From Muricea muricata (Eukaryota; Cnidaria; Anthozoa; Malacalcyonacea; Plexauridae), in the NCBI GenBank assembly GCA_963855995.1, contig OY979716.1:38486624-38550623 (forward strand): 64,000 nt of DNA, given 5' to 3'. How positions within the stretch are numbered: position 1 is the first letter of the stretch; the number at the start of each line of letters is the position of its first letter. The notes under the pieces were generated by a model that saw nothing but the letters and a program-made list of their open reading frames with translations, did not search any database and was not told the DNA's origin. This document shows, one piece after another, positions 47,399-58,700 of this stretch. The position numbers and the translations under genes were made by a program.

Positions 47399-47712
47399 GT
47401 GATACACTAACAATTTCATGTATGAATTGTGGAAAGGTATGGTGTTTGCTGACGGGAGTCATCATGAAAACATTTGTGAAGGTGAGTCTTCTACTTCTTA
47501 TCATGCACCATGCATAGATGAAGACCAAAGTACAAGTGTAATGATTGGTGACTCTGATGAAGAATTACCTGACAACTGTGGCAATGCATGTGTAACCATG
47601 AGAGACTCTCAAAGCTTGAGCATTAAAGTTGATTCTAGCCATAATGATAGCTCAAAACTTACAGCCATTAATATAGAAGAAACTGGACAAAATAAAGATC
47701 CAGATAACTCTG
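47399..47712 (+). CDS. CUE/HECT gene, acidic exon region
   Basis: Coding-like text FADGSHHENICEGESSTSY, DEDQSTSVMIGDSDEELPDN and NIEETGQNKDPDNSG runs to a GTAAGT donor at 47713. The segment is acidic and low-complexity, as linker regions often are. Its exact 5' border against the preceding small exon is not settled: both GTATGG (47441) and GTGAGT (47482) could be donors. Confidence 0.4.
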
Positions 47713-48354
47713 GTAAGTTCTTGTGTTTCTGTGTGATACAACAAATTCTTAACACATTGATTTCAACTAAAATTTACAGTGCAGTAGTGCAACAAAGATG
47801 TGAAGAGTTAGGGTTCCCCCATTTTAGAGTGTTGATTTTTATCCATTTTCACTCAATTAGGGAGTGGAAAACTGTTAGCAGACCATGTTGCAAATCTTGT
47901 GTGCATCTACTCGTATTATCTACTCGTATTATCTACTCGTATTATCTACTGTCCACTCTATTTGTAATATAAACCTCAAAATATATAGTATTTCAAAATG
48001 CATTCACTCTCCCTTGCAGATGCTCTAATAGCTCTCATCCTCTATTGTATCTGCAAAGGAGACTACCACATTACCACAATGTAGGTTTAAATATCATTTC
48101 TTAGATCTGAAATTTAATTTTTGCAGGGGAGCATGCTCCTCACTCTCCCCTCCTTCCAAAAAAATATCCTGCCAGTGCTCCTGTCATTGTGGGTGACTGA
48201 TTTATGGGACATAGTTGTAATCACATACTGTATTTCTCCACTTTGGTTGACATGTAAATTGTGTACAGTAATTCTGCATCAATAAAGCCATTTAATCTTT
48301 TACCTCTATAGAACCCCATATGTTAATATTCTTATTTTTCATTGCTACTTTCAG

Positions 48355-48480
48355 GTTGTCTGGAGAAGTTAAAGGACATCTTCCCAGATGTGGATGAAAA
48401 CAAGCTGCTAGTTGCCTTACAAGACAGTGACTTTGAAATGGAAGAAGCAGTAAATGGGGTGTTGAATCAAAATGAGCAAG
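48355..48480 (+). CDS. CUE-domain exon
   Basis: A 42-codon exon bounded by TTTCAG (48349-48354) and GTACTG. It reads CLEKLKDIFPDVDENKLLVA, then DSDFEMEEAVNGVL. The spacing of the FPD-like motif, the LLVAL helix and the AVNGVL end fits a CUE ubiquitin-binding domain. Its position before a HECT-type exon suggests a ubiquitin-ligase-like protein. Confidence 0.6.
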
Positions 48481-48548
48481 GTACTGTAATTGTGAGTTTA
48501 TATCTCCAAATAACTGATCTAATAGTCCAAATTTGATGATGGAAATGA

Positions 48549-48562
48549 AGGGGGGGGGGGGG
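48549..48562. repeat. Poly-G tract
   Basis: A run of about 13 G residues in the intron after the CUE exon. Confidence 0.8.
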
Positions 48563-48870
48563 TTAGCTGACTAGTTTTAAATAATTCTGGTATATTGGCA
48601 ATTAATACAATTGCAATTCAAAACTCTAGCTCATACATTATTGTATTTCTGACCTGTGAACTTTTGGATTAGTAAGAAGTCACCATCTGTGCCCACCTTG
48701 AATAATAGATCTGAATATGAACAAGGACTAAGGGAGAAATATTGTAAACATATAGGATATATAAGAAGATTAATTGTAAGGTGCCATGTCAGACACATTA
48801 AACTTTCTATAAATGATAATGTCAATTTATTTGTATAATTTGAACATTTGCAAAATTAATGTTTTAATAG

Positions 48871-49382
48871 AGACTGTCAAGAGCATGGATGTGGATCTCA
48901 CCATAAACTAGGCCATGAATAGATATCAGAAATGTGTTGACACTGATAGGTGCAAAGTTGTTGATGACAGGTCACTGTTATGGAAAACATCACTGATATT
49001 TTATAAGAGCACCCCAAAAGATCGTTTGTATCACAGGTTAAATGTTATGTTTGAGGGATTAGAAAATGCAGTTGATGCTGGAGCACTGTGGTTGGAATTT
49101 TTTGCGAACCTTTTACGGGCTGTTAACAAGAACTTGTTTGAGGGTAAACAAGACCGACAGATGCCGGTGCATAGCTGAGAAAATGTTTATCTGATCAAAG
49201 TGGATGGCATAATGGTCGCACATTCATTACTGCAAAATGGTCCTGGGATGCCTTACCTGGCCTCATATGTGTATCAATTCCTGGTTTCTGGTGAAAAGGA
49301 GCAAGCTTATATTGGCTTTGAAGACTTACCTGAAACTCTGCAGACCCAGACCCTGATAGCATTTTTAAAAGGGATAAGTTAA
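48871..49382 (+). pseudogene. HECT-type domain exon with in-frame stops
   Basis: After an AATAG acceptor the frame reads ETVKSMDVDLTIN, then TAG (48909-48911), AMNRYQKCVD, SLLWKTSLIFYKSTPKDRL, VMFEGLENAVDAGALWLEFF, then TGA near 49176, and KVDGIMVAHSLLQNGPGMPYL. The pattern resembles the N-lobe of HECT domains of G2E3-like proteins (FEGE..VDAGAL..EFF). Two stop codons and loss of the remaining C-lobe with the catalytic Cys make it nonfunctional as it stands. Confidence 0.55.
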
Positions 49383-50145
49383 GTTATATCCCAATGACAT
49401 GTAATGATCGACTGTCACAAAAATGACACTAACAACTTTGAGACATCTTCAGTATTAAATAATAGGCTTTTGTCTGTCACATCACAACTTGACCAAGGGG
49501 TGATTACTGCCACCCAGTGAATTAATTTGTATATAACACAAAATTATATGAATAATGCTATTTAATCAACCAAGCCTGCATGAATACAGGTTTTTGCATG
49601 CACTGCATGGATATTGCAGGTTTTTGTTTGCTTGATTCTTGGATATATAATAATGAGTGTTAGTCGTACTTGCTACAAAATCACAATGCGCCCCAGTGTT
49701 GTCCAACACCTAATGAAAACCATTAAGTCAAAATTAACAATGAATCGAGCTCACTTGCATTACAGTATCACTGTGGTTATTATCAGAAATTAATATGTGA
49801 GTGATGTATAAACTTTTTCTTGAAGTGTGCAATATTTACAAGACATTGATATCGAACCTCAAAACTCAAAGTTGTAAACAATTGGAACTTTGTGACAATG
49901 CAATGTGAAACTGCCTTCCCAACTCCTGCCATTCCTGACCTTATCATATCTATGTAGCTGTAGATAATGATATCCAGTGCATCTTTAACCAGTTATATGG
50001 GCTGATCATGCTTGGGCAAGCCTTTTCAGTGTATTTTCAGTCGTTTTCAGATTGAACATGTTCAAAGTGAGGATGACCTGAGCTACAATCTATTGAACGG
50101 CCAAATGTCACACTCCCAAGAATATTTGTTATATGTTATTAAAGA
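49383..50145. other. Stretch without recognised gene
   Basis: Non-coding as far as can be seen; stops occur in all frames. Confidence 0.3.
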
Positions 50146-50147
50146 TA

Positions 50148-50666
50148 CAACCCCCATTAAACGACCACCTCTATTAAGTGGCCATCGTCACCTTTGAACA
50201 GTCCCAGTGTTTTTTTTATTAATTATAACCTCTTTTGAACGGTCAGCCAGGTTTTTTCAGTCACAATTTTTACCACAATTAAACAGTTAAAAATGTATGT
50301 TGAGATTTTTAATTTCAATCAACACAAGTTACTTTAACATTTAGCAGTAATCCAATTTAAAAAACATTGCCCAAAAGTTTCTGTTCCTCTAATTTAGTCT
50401 ACTTCGCATCAAATCCCTCTTTCTGTAGCTTTTTTGTAAGCCAAACTAGGTGTCAGTAAGTCAACCATACATGTGTTAAACATGTTGTTTTTTTATCAAT
50501 TTGGGTGTTGCTTTTCAGTTAAGATTGTCTTTATCGAAGCCGATACTTACTTTTCTAATGAAAAATGACCTAAAAGTAAACAAAAAGAACATTTGACCAT
50601 ATTCTTGTCCACATTTGGCATACCTGGCCATTCCCCGATGGTGGCCACTTAATAGCGGTTCGACTG
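50148..50666. mobile_element. Tc1/mariner-type MITE (TA target)
   Basis: Left end CAACCCCCATTAAACGACCA with CTATTAAGTGGCC inside, right end GGCCACTTAATAGCGGTTCG ending ACTG; they are inverted repeats and each is flanked by TA (50146-50147 and 50667-50668). The CTATTAAGTGGCCAC terminus is a recurrent MITE type. Length is 519 bp with no ORF. Confidence 0.7.
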
Positions 50667-51078
50667 TACTATACTGTATTTGCTCAATTATTTTCAGTTA
50701 TACTCATCCAAGTTTAGTTTAGAAACACCAAAGTTTCTAAACTGGGGACTTGAGTAGCCAAATAAACTTAAGTAGTTTAAAAGTTCAGCAGGAGGTAACA
50801 TTCCAATTATTTATGAGGTTAGCTGTAAGGTCTTCAGGATAACAATGATTTCACTTCTTTTTTGTCAATTGTTCAATACTTGTTTTTGAGTACAGTGCTT
50901 GAGTTTGCTTGATACTTTCATTGACATTTCTCATCAATAATCGAATGGTTCTTTCACACTTGTTGTTTATAAAAACTGCTTTCAATTAATCTTGTACAAT
51001 TTCAGAACAACTGGCATCCTCAGAGCTACAGAACACTAGTTTCATAATATTCCTGACACTGCATTGATAAAAAATGTA

Positions 51079-51200
51079 TTTGTTGGCTCAAGCAGGATTT
51101 AAACTTGCATCTTTGGGTATCTAGACTGCTACCCTAGACACACCTAATCAGATCTAGATACCTGAAGATACAAATTCAGATCCTGCTAAGGCCAACAAAT
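51079..51200. repeat. tRNA-like palindrome
   Basis: TTGGCTCAAGCAGGATTTAA at 51082 pairs imperfectly with the complement of ATCCTGCTAAGGCCAAC ending 51196; the arms meet at CTAGACA..TCTAGATA. The words GCAGGATTTAAACTTGCATC look like the reverse complement of a tRNA T-arm with an anticodon-proximal part. No full cloverleaf is formed. It is probably a tRNA-derived hairpin element. Confidence 0.5.
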
Positions 51201-51293
51201 TTTCATCCATTTAGGTCATTGTATTGTCAGAAAATTATTAAACTAGTTTGTAATGATCATTAAATACTGTATCAATAGTACAATGTTAAATGT

Positions 51294-51515
51294 TTACTGT
51301 AAAGTATGTTGCTCACAAAACGATAGTACTTCTTGGTATATATCTACACCATACTCATCCCTGTTACAATGGGGGTCAACAGCAGCCTTCAGCACCATAA
51401 AATCAGCTTCCTGAAGTGGATTATTGGTAGAAGGAGCTGTCACTGTAGTCTCATCACTTGTTTGTATGTCTGGTGCTGGACCATCCCAGTCTATACCATA
51501 ATGTTCACCCTGCAA
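51294..51515 (-). CDS. Unrecognised exon (YGIDWDGP-type)
   Basis: Minus-strand frame GEHYGIDWDGPAPDIQTSDE, then ADFMVLKAAVDPHCNRDEYG and VDIYQEVLSFCEQ before the stop at 51294-51296. Protein-like and acidic. It resembles a C-terminal segment I associate with unnamed invertebrate repeat-borne proteins, but I cannot name the family. It pairs with the exon-like segment at 51725-52000. Confidence 0.4.
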   Translation of the reverse strand: MQGEHYGIDWDGPAPDIQTSDETTVTAPSTNNPLQEADFMVLKAAVDPHCNRDEYGVDIYQEVLSFCEQHTLQ

Positions 51516-51724
51516 ATTCTAAACAAGTTTTTAAGAGAAAAATAGTTGTGCAATAACAGTTAATACAAACAGAAATGAAAGAAAAATAAAGACATTAACA
51601 GATTTAAAAAAAATGCTGCTTTAAAAGGAGATGTGAAGAGCATGTAGTATTCTTGAAAGGAAGAGACTTGTCTTCATTTTGCAACAGCTTTTGCATTGGT
51701 TAAATAAAAGTAATAAAATTTAAT

Positions 51725-52200
51725 TACCTGGTTCCAATAGTCATCAACACCCCTTTTAGAGCAAGTTGTAGCATCAGATATACACAACTGCAGAGGAGAC
51801 TTTCCTCATTCGGTGGAATTTGGAGCTCTGTTATGCCCTTGTGCAAATACTTCCAAGTTTCTGTTAATTCTGGGAAGCTATACAAAGTGGAGTGCAAATA
51901 AATGAACCTCTTTGATGGATCAAGCATCCCACATTCACCACACATTATATTCACACAAGCACCACACATTAAATTTATTGGTTCTTTGAAGAACCTTTTT
52001 TCTTTTTTGGTTCACAGACATTGTTCTTGTTTGAGCCCAAGACCATAATTGGCTTCCACTTTGACTTTAGGACAGTGTGAATAGGGTCTAATGATATAAT
52101 AATCAGAGAGGTCAGAAGGTCTTTCTTGTAGTGTTTTCCCTTGTCTTTCGTGATAACAGGCACCACAGAGACAGGGGGGCTGGGGGCTATACCCCGCCAC
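51725..52200 (-). CDS. Unrecognised exon(s) upstream of the YGIDWDGP exon
   Basis: Minus-strand text has a Cys-rich part (NLMCGACVNIMCGECGMLD), then YSFPELTETWKYLHKGITE and, in a shifted frame, LCISDATTCSKRGVDDYWNQ before a GTAATT donor at about 51723. An earlier frame at 52012-52200 (CLCGACYHERQGKTLQER) may belong to it. At least one 1-base shift is needed to join them. No family is assigned. Confidence 0.35.
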
Positions 52201-52639
52201 TTTTTAGGTAAAAATTAATAAGCTAAATATAATAAAATTCAAGGCGAAATCAAATTGGCCAATATATTTAAAATATTTTAACTTCTCAACTTCCACATAC
52301 CTAAGAAAAAGTAAGAGGAATCAATCCCATCAACATGAAGTTCGTCTTTAATTTCGTCTCATCTGTACAAAACAACTACAGGAAAATTGTGATTGTATTA
52401 TTATTCATTATTGTGGACCTGGATTACATGTGACACAATTGCAGTAATGGAGTTCAAACTGGTATTATCTTTTTGTGTACTTGCAATAATGTTCAGAGCA
52501 AATTTACTGACTTTTAGTGACATTCAGTTTTAATGCTACTGTTCAGACTGATATTTTGCGGAGATTTGTTGTTGTTATAATTTATATATTTTTTATCGCC
52601 AGTATGCGAGAAATGGTCTTGTTGCGGCACCCAGTACCC

Positions 52640-52790
52640 CCGGAGAACAAGCCACAGTTCATACAGTGAAGTGAAGCCACAGTTCATAACAGAGCTCCAA
52701 TTTCCACTGAACGAGGAAAGTCTCCTCTGCAGTTGTGTATATCAGTTCACAGTAGCCAAGCCACAGTTCATACAGTGTTTCTGATGTTAT
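52640..52790 (+). repeat. Local repeats of GCCACAGTTCATACAGTG
   Basis: The word AAGCCACAGTTCATACAGTG occurs at about 52650 and 52760, with a variant at 52675. Between them, 52680-52745 is an inverted near-copy of 51771-51835 (AACAGAGCTCCAA..GAGGAAAGTCTCCTC). Confidence 0.6.
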
Positions 52791-54826
52791 TCGCCATATT
52801 GTCCCAAAGAACATTGGTATGGAGACAAATTTTAGAGTCATGGTTATATTGCGTGCTGTTTGATTGCATGATCCTCTTCAATCAGGATGTTTGTATGGAG
52901 CAAGTGATTTGTGAAATCTGCCTCGGGCTTCAGAAGAAAATATACCAACACCAAGCAAGGAAGGAGCGAACATCTAATGCCCCTGCAAAAGATAAAGCTC
53001 CATTGGCTGCATGTGGTGCTGAGAAGCTGCAAGCAACAGTGATAGCAGACCGTATTCGATTGAAAGATCTTGAGGCAAGACTTGAAAAAAGGAAACTCCA
53101 AATAGCAAAGCATGGTGTCAATGTGAGTAAGCCACTTGAAAAAGATTTGTTGGCAATAATGAGCAACAAGAACCTGGATGCAACACCTCACATGAAGTTC
53201 TTCTGGGAACAGCAAATGCGTCTTTTACAGACAAATAAAATGGGACATAGATACCACCCACAAGTTATCAGATTTGCTTTATCTATACACTGCAAGTCTG
53301 CATTAGCCTATAAGGAGATAAGAGAGAGTGGGGCTCTCATATTACCAAGCGAACGTGTTCTTAGAGATTATAAGAACTATTTTAAACCGGGAGCTGGTAT
53401 AATCAAAGAGAACATTGAAGAACTAAAAGAAAAAACTTCGGCATACACTGGTATTCAACAATATGTCAGTGCTATCATGGATGAAATGAAAATACAAGAG
53501 AATCTCGTTTTCGACAAATCATCAGGTGAGCTAGTTGGCTTTATTGATCTTGGTGATCCAGTAACTACCTTTGCCAACATCGAACAGGACAGTGACCCAA
53601 TTGCCTCCCATGCACTTGCCTTTTTGGTGAGAGGTTTAGCTACCGACCTCAAGCATGTTGTTGCCTATTACTTTACTGGCAATGTAACATCTTTCCAATT
53701 AATGCCATTGTTTTGGAAAGTTGTTGCAGTGCTTGAAACCACGGTAAAGTTAAAGGTGATTGCAGCTGTGAATGATGGCGCATCTCCAAATGGGAAGTTT
53801 TTTAATCTCCATGCAAATCTTGGTGGTGTACTCCCTGACCATGTTGTGTGCAAAACACCCAATCTTTTCTGCCTCACCCGAGTGATTTACTTCTTCGCTG
53901 ATGTACCTCATTTGGTAAAGACTGCTAGAAACTGCCTTTATAACTCTGGGTCTGGATCTCGCAGTCGGTACATGTGGAACAATGGGCAATATCTGTTATT
54001 TAGACACATTCCTGATCTGTATCACCGTGACCAAGAGTTTGCTCTTCACCGATTGCCTAAACTGACACTTGACCACGTTGTGCTTACTAGTTTCTCAAAG
54101 ATGAAGGTGAAACTGGCTGTTCAGGTTTTGAGCAGGACAATTTCAACATGCCTATTGGAATGTAATGACCCAAGTGTTGTCGGCACTGCAATGTTTTGCC
54201 AGATGGTCAATGACTTTTTCGATTGTACCAATGTAAGATCTGAATCAGAGCATGTAAGAAAGAGGAACGAAAGAATAAAACCATATACAAGTTGTGAGGA
54301 TGAGCACTTAGTCTGGATGAAAGATACATTTCTGAAGTTCTTAGATGATTGGAAAGCCAGTATTCAAGTTAGGGAGGAACCATTTACACCAACTGAACGA
54401 GAGAAGATGTTTTTGTCCAACCAGACATATGAAGGATTCAAGATATCAGTGAACTCACATGTCGAAGCTATCAAGTTCCTTCTTTCTGAAAGATTTTCCT
54501 ACGTTCTCACAGAACGGTTCATGCAGGATGTCATCGAGGATTATTTTGGACATCAACAAACCCAGCGAGGAAGATCAGATAACCCTACTGCAGAACAGTT
54601 TGGCTATAATGATTTAGCTATTGCTGTCAAGAGGGACATTGCACCATCGGTAAGTGGTAACACTGGAGGGCAATATGGCAAGGCAAAGTGGTATACTGTC
54701 TCCAAAGAATACAGTGAAAAAGCAAAAAAAGAAGTGACTTTAACATGGTGGGTTGTTGAGATGCATCCACATGCCCAAATTACTTTGATTAAAGAAGAAT
54801 GTAACTTGTGTTATAATTTGTCATGA
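52733..54826 (+). CDS. P-element/THAP9-like transposase, uninterrupted
   Basis: A 697-codon frame without a stop; the likely real start is later, for example ATG at 52895 (MEQVICEICLG), or an upstream exon is missing. A coiled-coil-like region (RIRLKDLEARLEKRKLQIA) is followed by MGHRYHPQVIRFALSIH, typical of P-element transposases. The RNase H-like part has VSAIMDEMKIQEN (Asp about residue 250) and VIAAVNDGASPN (Asp about 348). The inserted domain carries FADVPHLVKTARN (about 389-400). C-terminal DYFGHQQTQRGRSDNPTAEQ (from about 603) matches the conserved end of the THAP9/P family. No THAP zinc finger is visible within the ORF. This is the best-preserved transposase in the window. Confidence 0.8.
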   Translation: MCISVHSSQATVHTVFLMLFAILSQRTLVWRQILESWLYCVLFDCMILFNQDVCMEQVICEICLGLQKKIYQHQARKERTSNAPAKDKAPLAACGAEKLQATVIADRIRLKDLEARLEKRKLQIAKHGVNVSKPLEKDLLAIMSNKNLDATPHMKFFWEQQMRLLQTNKMGHRYHPQVIRFALSIHCKSALAYKEIRESGALILPSERVLRDYKNYFKPGAGIIKENIEELKEKTSAYTGIQQYVSAIMDEMKIQENLVFDKSSGELVGFIDLGDPVTTFANIEQDSDPIASHALAFLVRGLATDLKHVVAYYFTGNVTSFQLMPLFWKVVAVLETTVKLKVIAAVNDGASPNGKFFNLHANLGGVLPDHVVCKTPNLFCLTRVIYFFADVPHLVKTARNCLYNSGSGSRSRYMWNNGQYLLFRHIPDLYHRDQEFALHRLPKLTLDHVVLTSFSKMKVKLAVQVLSRTISTCLLECNDPSVVGTAMFCQMVNDFFDCTNVRSESEHVRKRNERIKPYTSCEDEHLVWMKDTFLKFLDDWKASIQVREEPFTPTEREKMFLSNQTYEGFKISVNSHVEAIKFLLSERFSYVLTERFMQDVIEDYFGHQQTQRGRSDNPTAEQFGYNDLAIAVKRDIAPSVSGNTGGQYGKAKWYTVSKEYSEKAKKEVTLTWWVVEMHPHAQITLIKEECNLCYNLS

Positions 54827-55716
54827 CTTACATTCTTGTTTGATTAAGGTTTAGTCTTGTACTACTTTTATTCTTTGTTCATCTTGTCCATTCACATGTT
54901 AGTCCAAACAAATCCACCTTTGAGACTGGGGAGACAAACTAGTAGTGCACATATGACTAATTGCACTTAAAAGTTAGTGGACCTGGCCTGCATGCTAAAT
55001 ATTCTACTTTTAACGTACTTACTAACTTATTACTTTGTTGATTCAAACAGAAACATGGATGTTTCACAAAATGATTTTTTCCCTACAGTGTATCCATAAT
55101 GAGAAATGTATGTGGCTTAGTGCATGTTGAGCTGAGACCTGGTCCACCAAACTATAAGTGTAACTACAGTCTTATATAATGCACTTGTGAAACACACTGA
55201 TAATTTATGAACAAAATACAAAAGAAATATAAATTAAATGTCTAAGAAAATCATGAAAATCATTCATCAATATCTGGGAATTGCTAGAGGATTTTTCCTG
55301 ATTTACATAGCATTTAAGTTTGATTTAAACCAAATAATGTTCCTTTCTTTGAGATTGGATTTCTTTGTATACAAATGTTTTCATCTAGACATTTTGCAAG
55401 TACAATAAAGCATATGTGCAACTGATTTTTATCTCATTTACAACCAGTCACCTTGGTTCACATATGCAAATACGATAAGTACCAATATATTAATAATATA
55501 AAGTCTATATAAAGGAATAGAATTGCCTGAACTGATGTGCAAAATTTTAGCTATTGCATGACTACGAAGTGTACAAAAAACACATTTTGGATACTATAGT
55601 ATTATAACTGCTGCACATGCCAAAAGTAAGTTAAACCAGTACCTAAACAGGAACTTGATATACAGGAACATCAGTGTTCAATACTGTACATAATGTCAGT
55701 AAATATTCAATTACTA
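54827..55716. other. 3' flank of the P-like gene, no other gene
   Basis: AT-rich, stops in all frames. Terminal repeats of the P-like element were not identified. Confidence 0.3.
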
Positions 55717-58700
55717 CACAGCCCAAAATGCCCAAGTTGACAACTTGAACAGACTTGTTGTCAACAAACCCATATCAGGATGCATTTGGATGGTTTGTGG
55801 CAGCTTGTTCATGACAAGTGTGTAGCAAGATGCCAACAGGCATGTTGCAAGTTGTCACAAGGAAGGGTGTTAGTAAACAGCGTAATGCGTAATATGTTAC
55901 GGCGTAATCGCGTAACGAGAAACAGCGTAACGGCATGAAAATCCTTTATTTGCAAAGCTATTTGAACCAATGCAAAATAAAGAACCTTCTTGTCGCACAC
56001 TGTGATCAACAGAATTCTTTCATAGCTGCATGTGTACAACACTATTTTAAATAGAAATTTTGGCATGCAAGTGAAGGTTTTGAAAAACTTTCCATGCATT
56101 TCTAGCAATAGCAGTAATCTTATCCTGACGTTTCATCCTGTTTTAACTATTAAATATTAAACATTAAAGCCCATGATTAACAACAATGCAATGTGATCTT
56201 TTGTTTACATTTTTCAGTTATTTTCATGAATAGCTGCGCGCCTCAATTTTCGGGGCCATGAAAATGCGACAACGGCTGCCTCTAAGCCACAACATGCTAA
56301 GAAACTTATTTCATGGTGGTTGATCTTGCCCCTTTGATAATACAGTCGTGTTTCCAATTCAGGCACGTCAGCTTACAAATTGCCAGTATTTTCTGTTATT
56401 TGTGATAAAATACAGTCCACTTATCATAACAGAAACCAAAATATATCCCAAATAAACTTAACTACAAACACAACTTAAAGATGCAGTACATTTCGTTCTG
56501 CGCACATTTGAGATTTCTTACCGTGATATTAATACTGTGTAACTGTACTTAGGTTTGTATGTTCTTGCAAGGTCTGACTCTTTGTTGATTTAATTTACTG
56601 TAGAAACATGAAAATATAAATAGTTGTTGAATATTAATATCTCGGATACAAAAAATGTACCGCATCTTTAATAATACGCTAGCTGGAAACAAAATTAAAT
56701 TTGCTTCTGTAAACTAAACACAACCCTCGAGTCAAACCACGAGACATGTGACGACATGACCACGCGTTCCGAGTGTCACCATACTGTTAATAGTTGACTT
56801 TTAAAGTTTGGTTAAATTTGGAACACATTCTTCAAATAGGCAGATTGATCTGGAACCAAGCTTTCTTTCATCATACTTTCAATTTGCAACATTGCCAACT
56901 GAAAATACGGATGTCGCATTCTGATGCAATCTGGTGAACAGTGATAATAATGGTTCTGTTCCTTTGAAACTCTCGCTTGCCCATTTTTGTCTGTAAAGCT
57001 ATCTCGTTCCATATGCTGAAAAACTAAACCAATAAACGGTGGACCAAAAGGAGAATGAAATTCGTTATGACAACCTGTGCATTTCTTGACCCTATTAGAC
57101 AAGGACAAAATTACAAAAGGATGGTTGTTATACCATGGCTGTTGCTGCTGAACTTGTTGAGTATTTGTACTCAGTGGTTGAAGGGCTTGTAGTGATTGCT
57201 GCGAGGAAGGAACTGATCCTTGCTGTTGGAAAGAGATTTGTTGCAGGGAAAGGATTTGGGGCTGGAGCGGCATTTGGTGTTGAAGAGAAACTTGCTGCTG
57301 GGCAGGGAGTAGTCTTTCCTGCTGGGAAGAAATGTTCTGTTGGAAAGCGAATTGTTGCTGGGAAAGTGCTGATTTCTGTTGATGGATTACACCTGATGTT
57401 TGTTGCTGGGAAAGAGCTGATCTTTGTTGATGAAATATACCTGAAGTTTGTTGACGGGGAGGGATTTGCTGTTGTAGAGAGATTTGCAGCTGGTGAAGTA
57501 TTTGCTGCAGATGCGTTTGGGATGGAAGCTGGCTATTTCCAATTCTTCTCACAGCAAGACTTTCACTCAGTGGAATCGTAGCAGTAACTGTGGGGGCGTG
57601 CTGTCTCTTTCGCCTTGGCTTGCCACCTTTTTGCCCAGCTGCTCTGGTGTTAAAGTTGACAGTCGATAATCTACGATGTAAACAAAGAAGTGTATTATGT
57701 TGAATACACGTATATTGGGCCGGCTTTTTTCTAAAGCGAGTCACACTCCTACTGAAGATTGCTTACGTGACTATAAAGGCATGAAGGCCCCCTTACACAA
57801 GGCTTTTAAAGGCGTATTGACAGTTCAAAAGTTAAAATTTTTGTGCTACTTAATGGCAAATTCTGCATGTTGGTATTATTTCTATGTTAGTGCTCGTAAG
57901 GAACATTATTTAGGTTTTAAAACCAAATTATGAGCAATTACAATGTACCTGAAAAGATTAACATCAGTAGACGTTTCAGCACATCGAAGAAACTGTGGAA
58001 GATTATTTTCCTTTTGGGCTACGACAACAGAGTGGGCACAGATGTTGGGAGAAGAGGAAAACATAGCACATGTACAATTGATTTTTCCATTTTCTTCAAC
58101 TGTTACTGAGTTTGGATGATCGGGGTTTGAACGGCTGTAGACCGAGAACTTCTTTATACTATCAATGCTAGGAACTTGAACTATACTGTGATCAGCGCGC
58201 AGATACTCATTACCTGTATATTAAATGACAAATAAAATTCATGAGAGTACTAGATTTTCTTTAGGAACAAAACACTATCTCAATGCATACTGCTTACCTT
58301 TGTTCCAAATAGCTGACAAGACAGATTGAGCGATTGGCAAGTTTACCGACGTGTACGGAACTGATAACTGCGGAGTGGTTAAATTACCATTTGCTGGGTC
58401 TACTACTGTGCGAGATCCCTTTGTTGATGCGCCTTTTGACATCTCAGAAGCTCCAACTTCCATACTAAAGACATTACAGATGTGTCTCTCTCGGTCTGAC
58501 GGTGACACGTCATACATCCAGCAATCTTCCTCAATTTCAAGGAAGGAGTATTGGCTCTGAAATCGATACTGACCCTTTCGAATAACAGCTCGGATAACGT
58601 CTTGGTGTTGACTATTTGTGATAGATTTAGCTAGTGCAATGAATTCTGGTAGCGACATCTGCTCATACTCAGCGGCCTCTTTCAGGATATGATTTGCCGA

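Larger units (their letters stand above)
44324..47440 (+). pseudogene. Small exon of the CUE/HECT gene split by hAT insertion
   Basis: An acceptor (ACATTAG) at 44323 is followed by GAAGTACTTCAAGGTGGTG. Joined across the hAT element, counting the 8-bp duplication once, it reads EVLQGGDTLTISCMNCGK and ends at a GTATGG donor near 47441. The CMNC pair could be half of a zinc-binding site. It lies upstream of, and on the same strand as, the CUE and HECT-type exons, so I infer one gene. Confidence 0.5.

Noticed and set aside
51079-51200. Functional tRNA gene
   Set aside because: Only a T-arm-like half is present, in inverted duplicate; no cloverleaf can be drawn.
57135-57581. 148-codon plus-strand frame rich in Val/Gly/Ala
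   Set aside because: It is the antisense shadow of the Gln-rich terminal exon of the Mutator-like gene.
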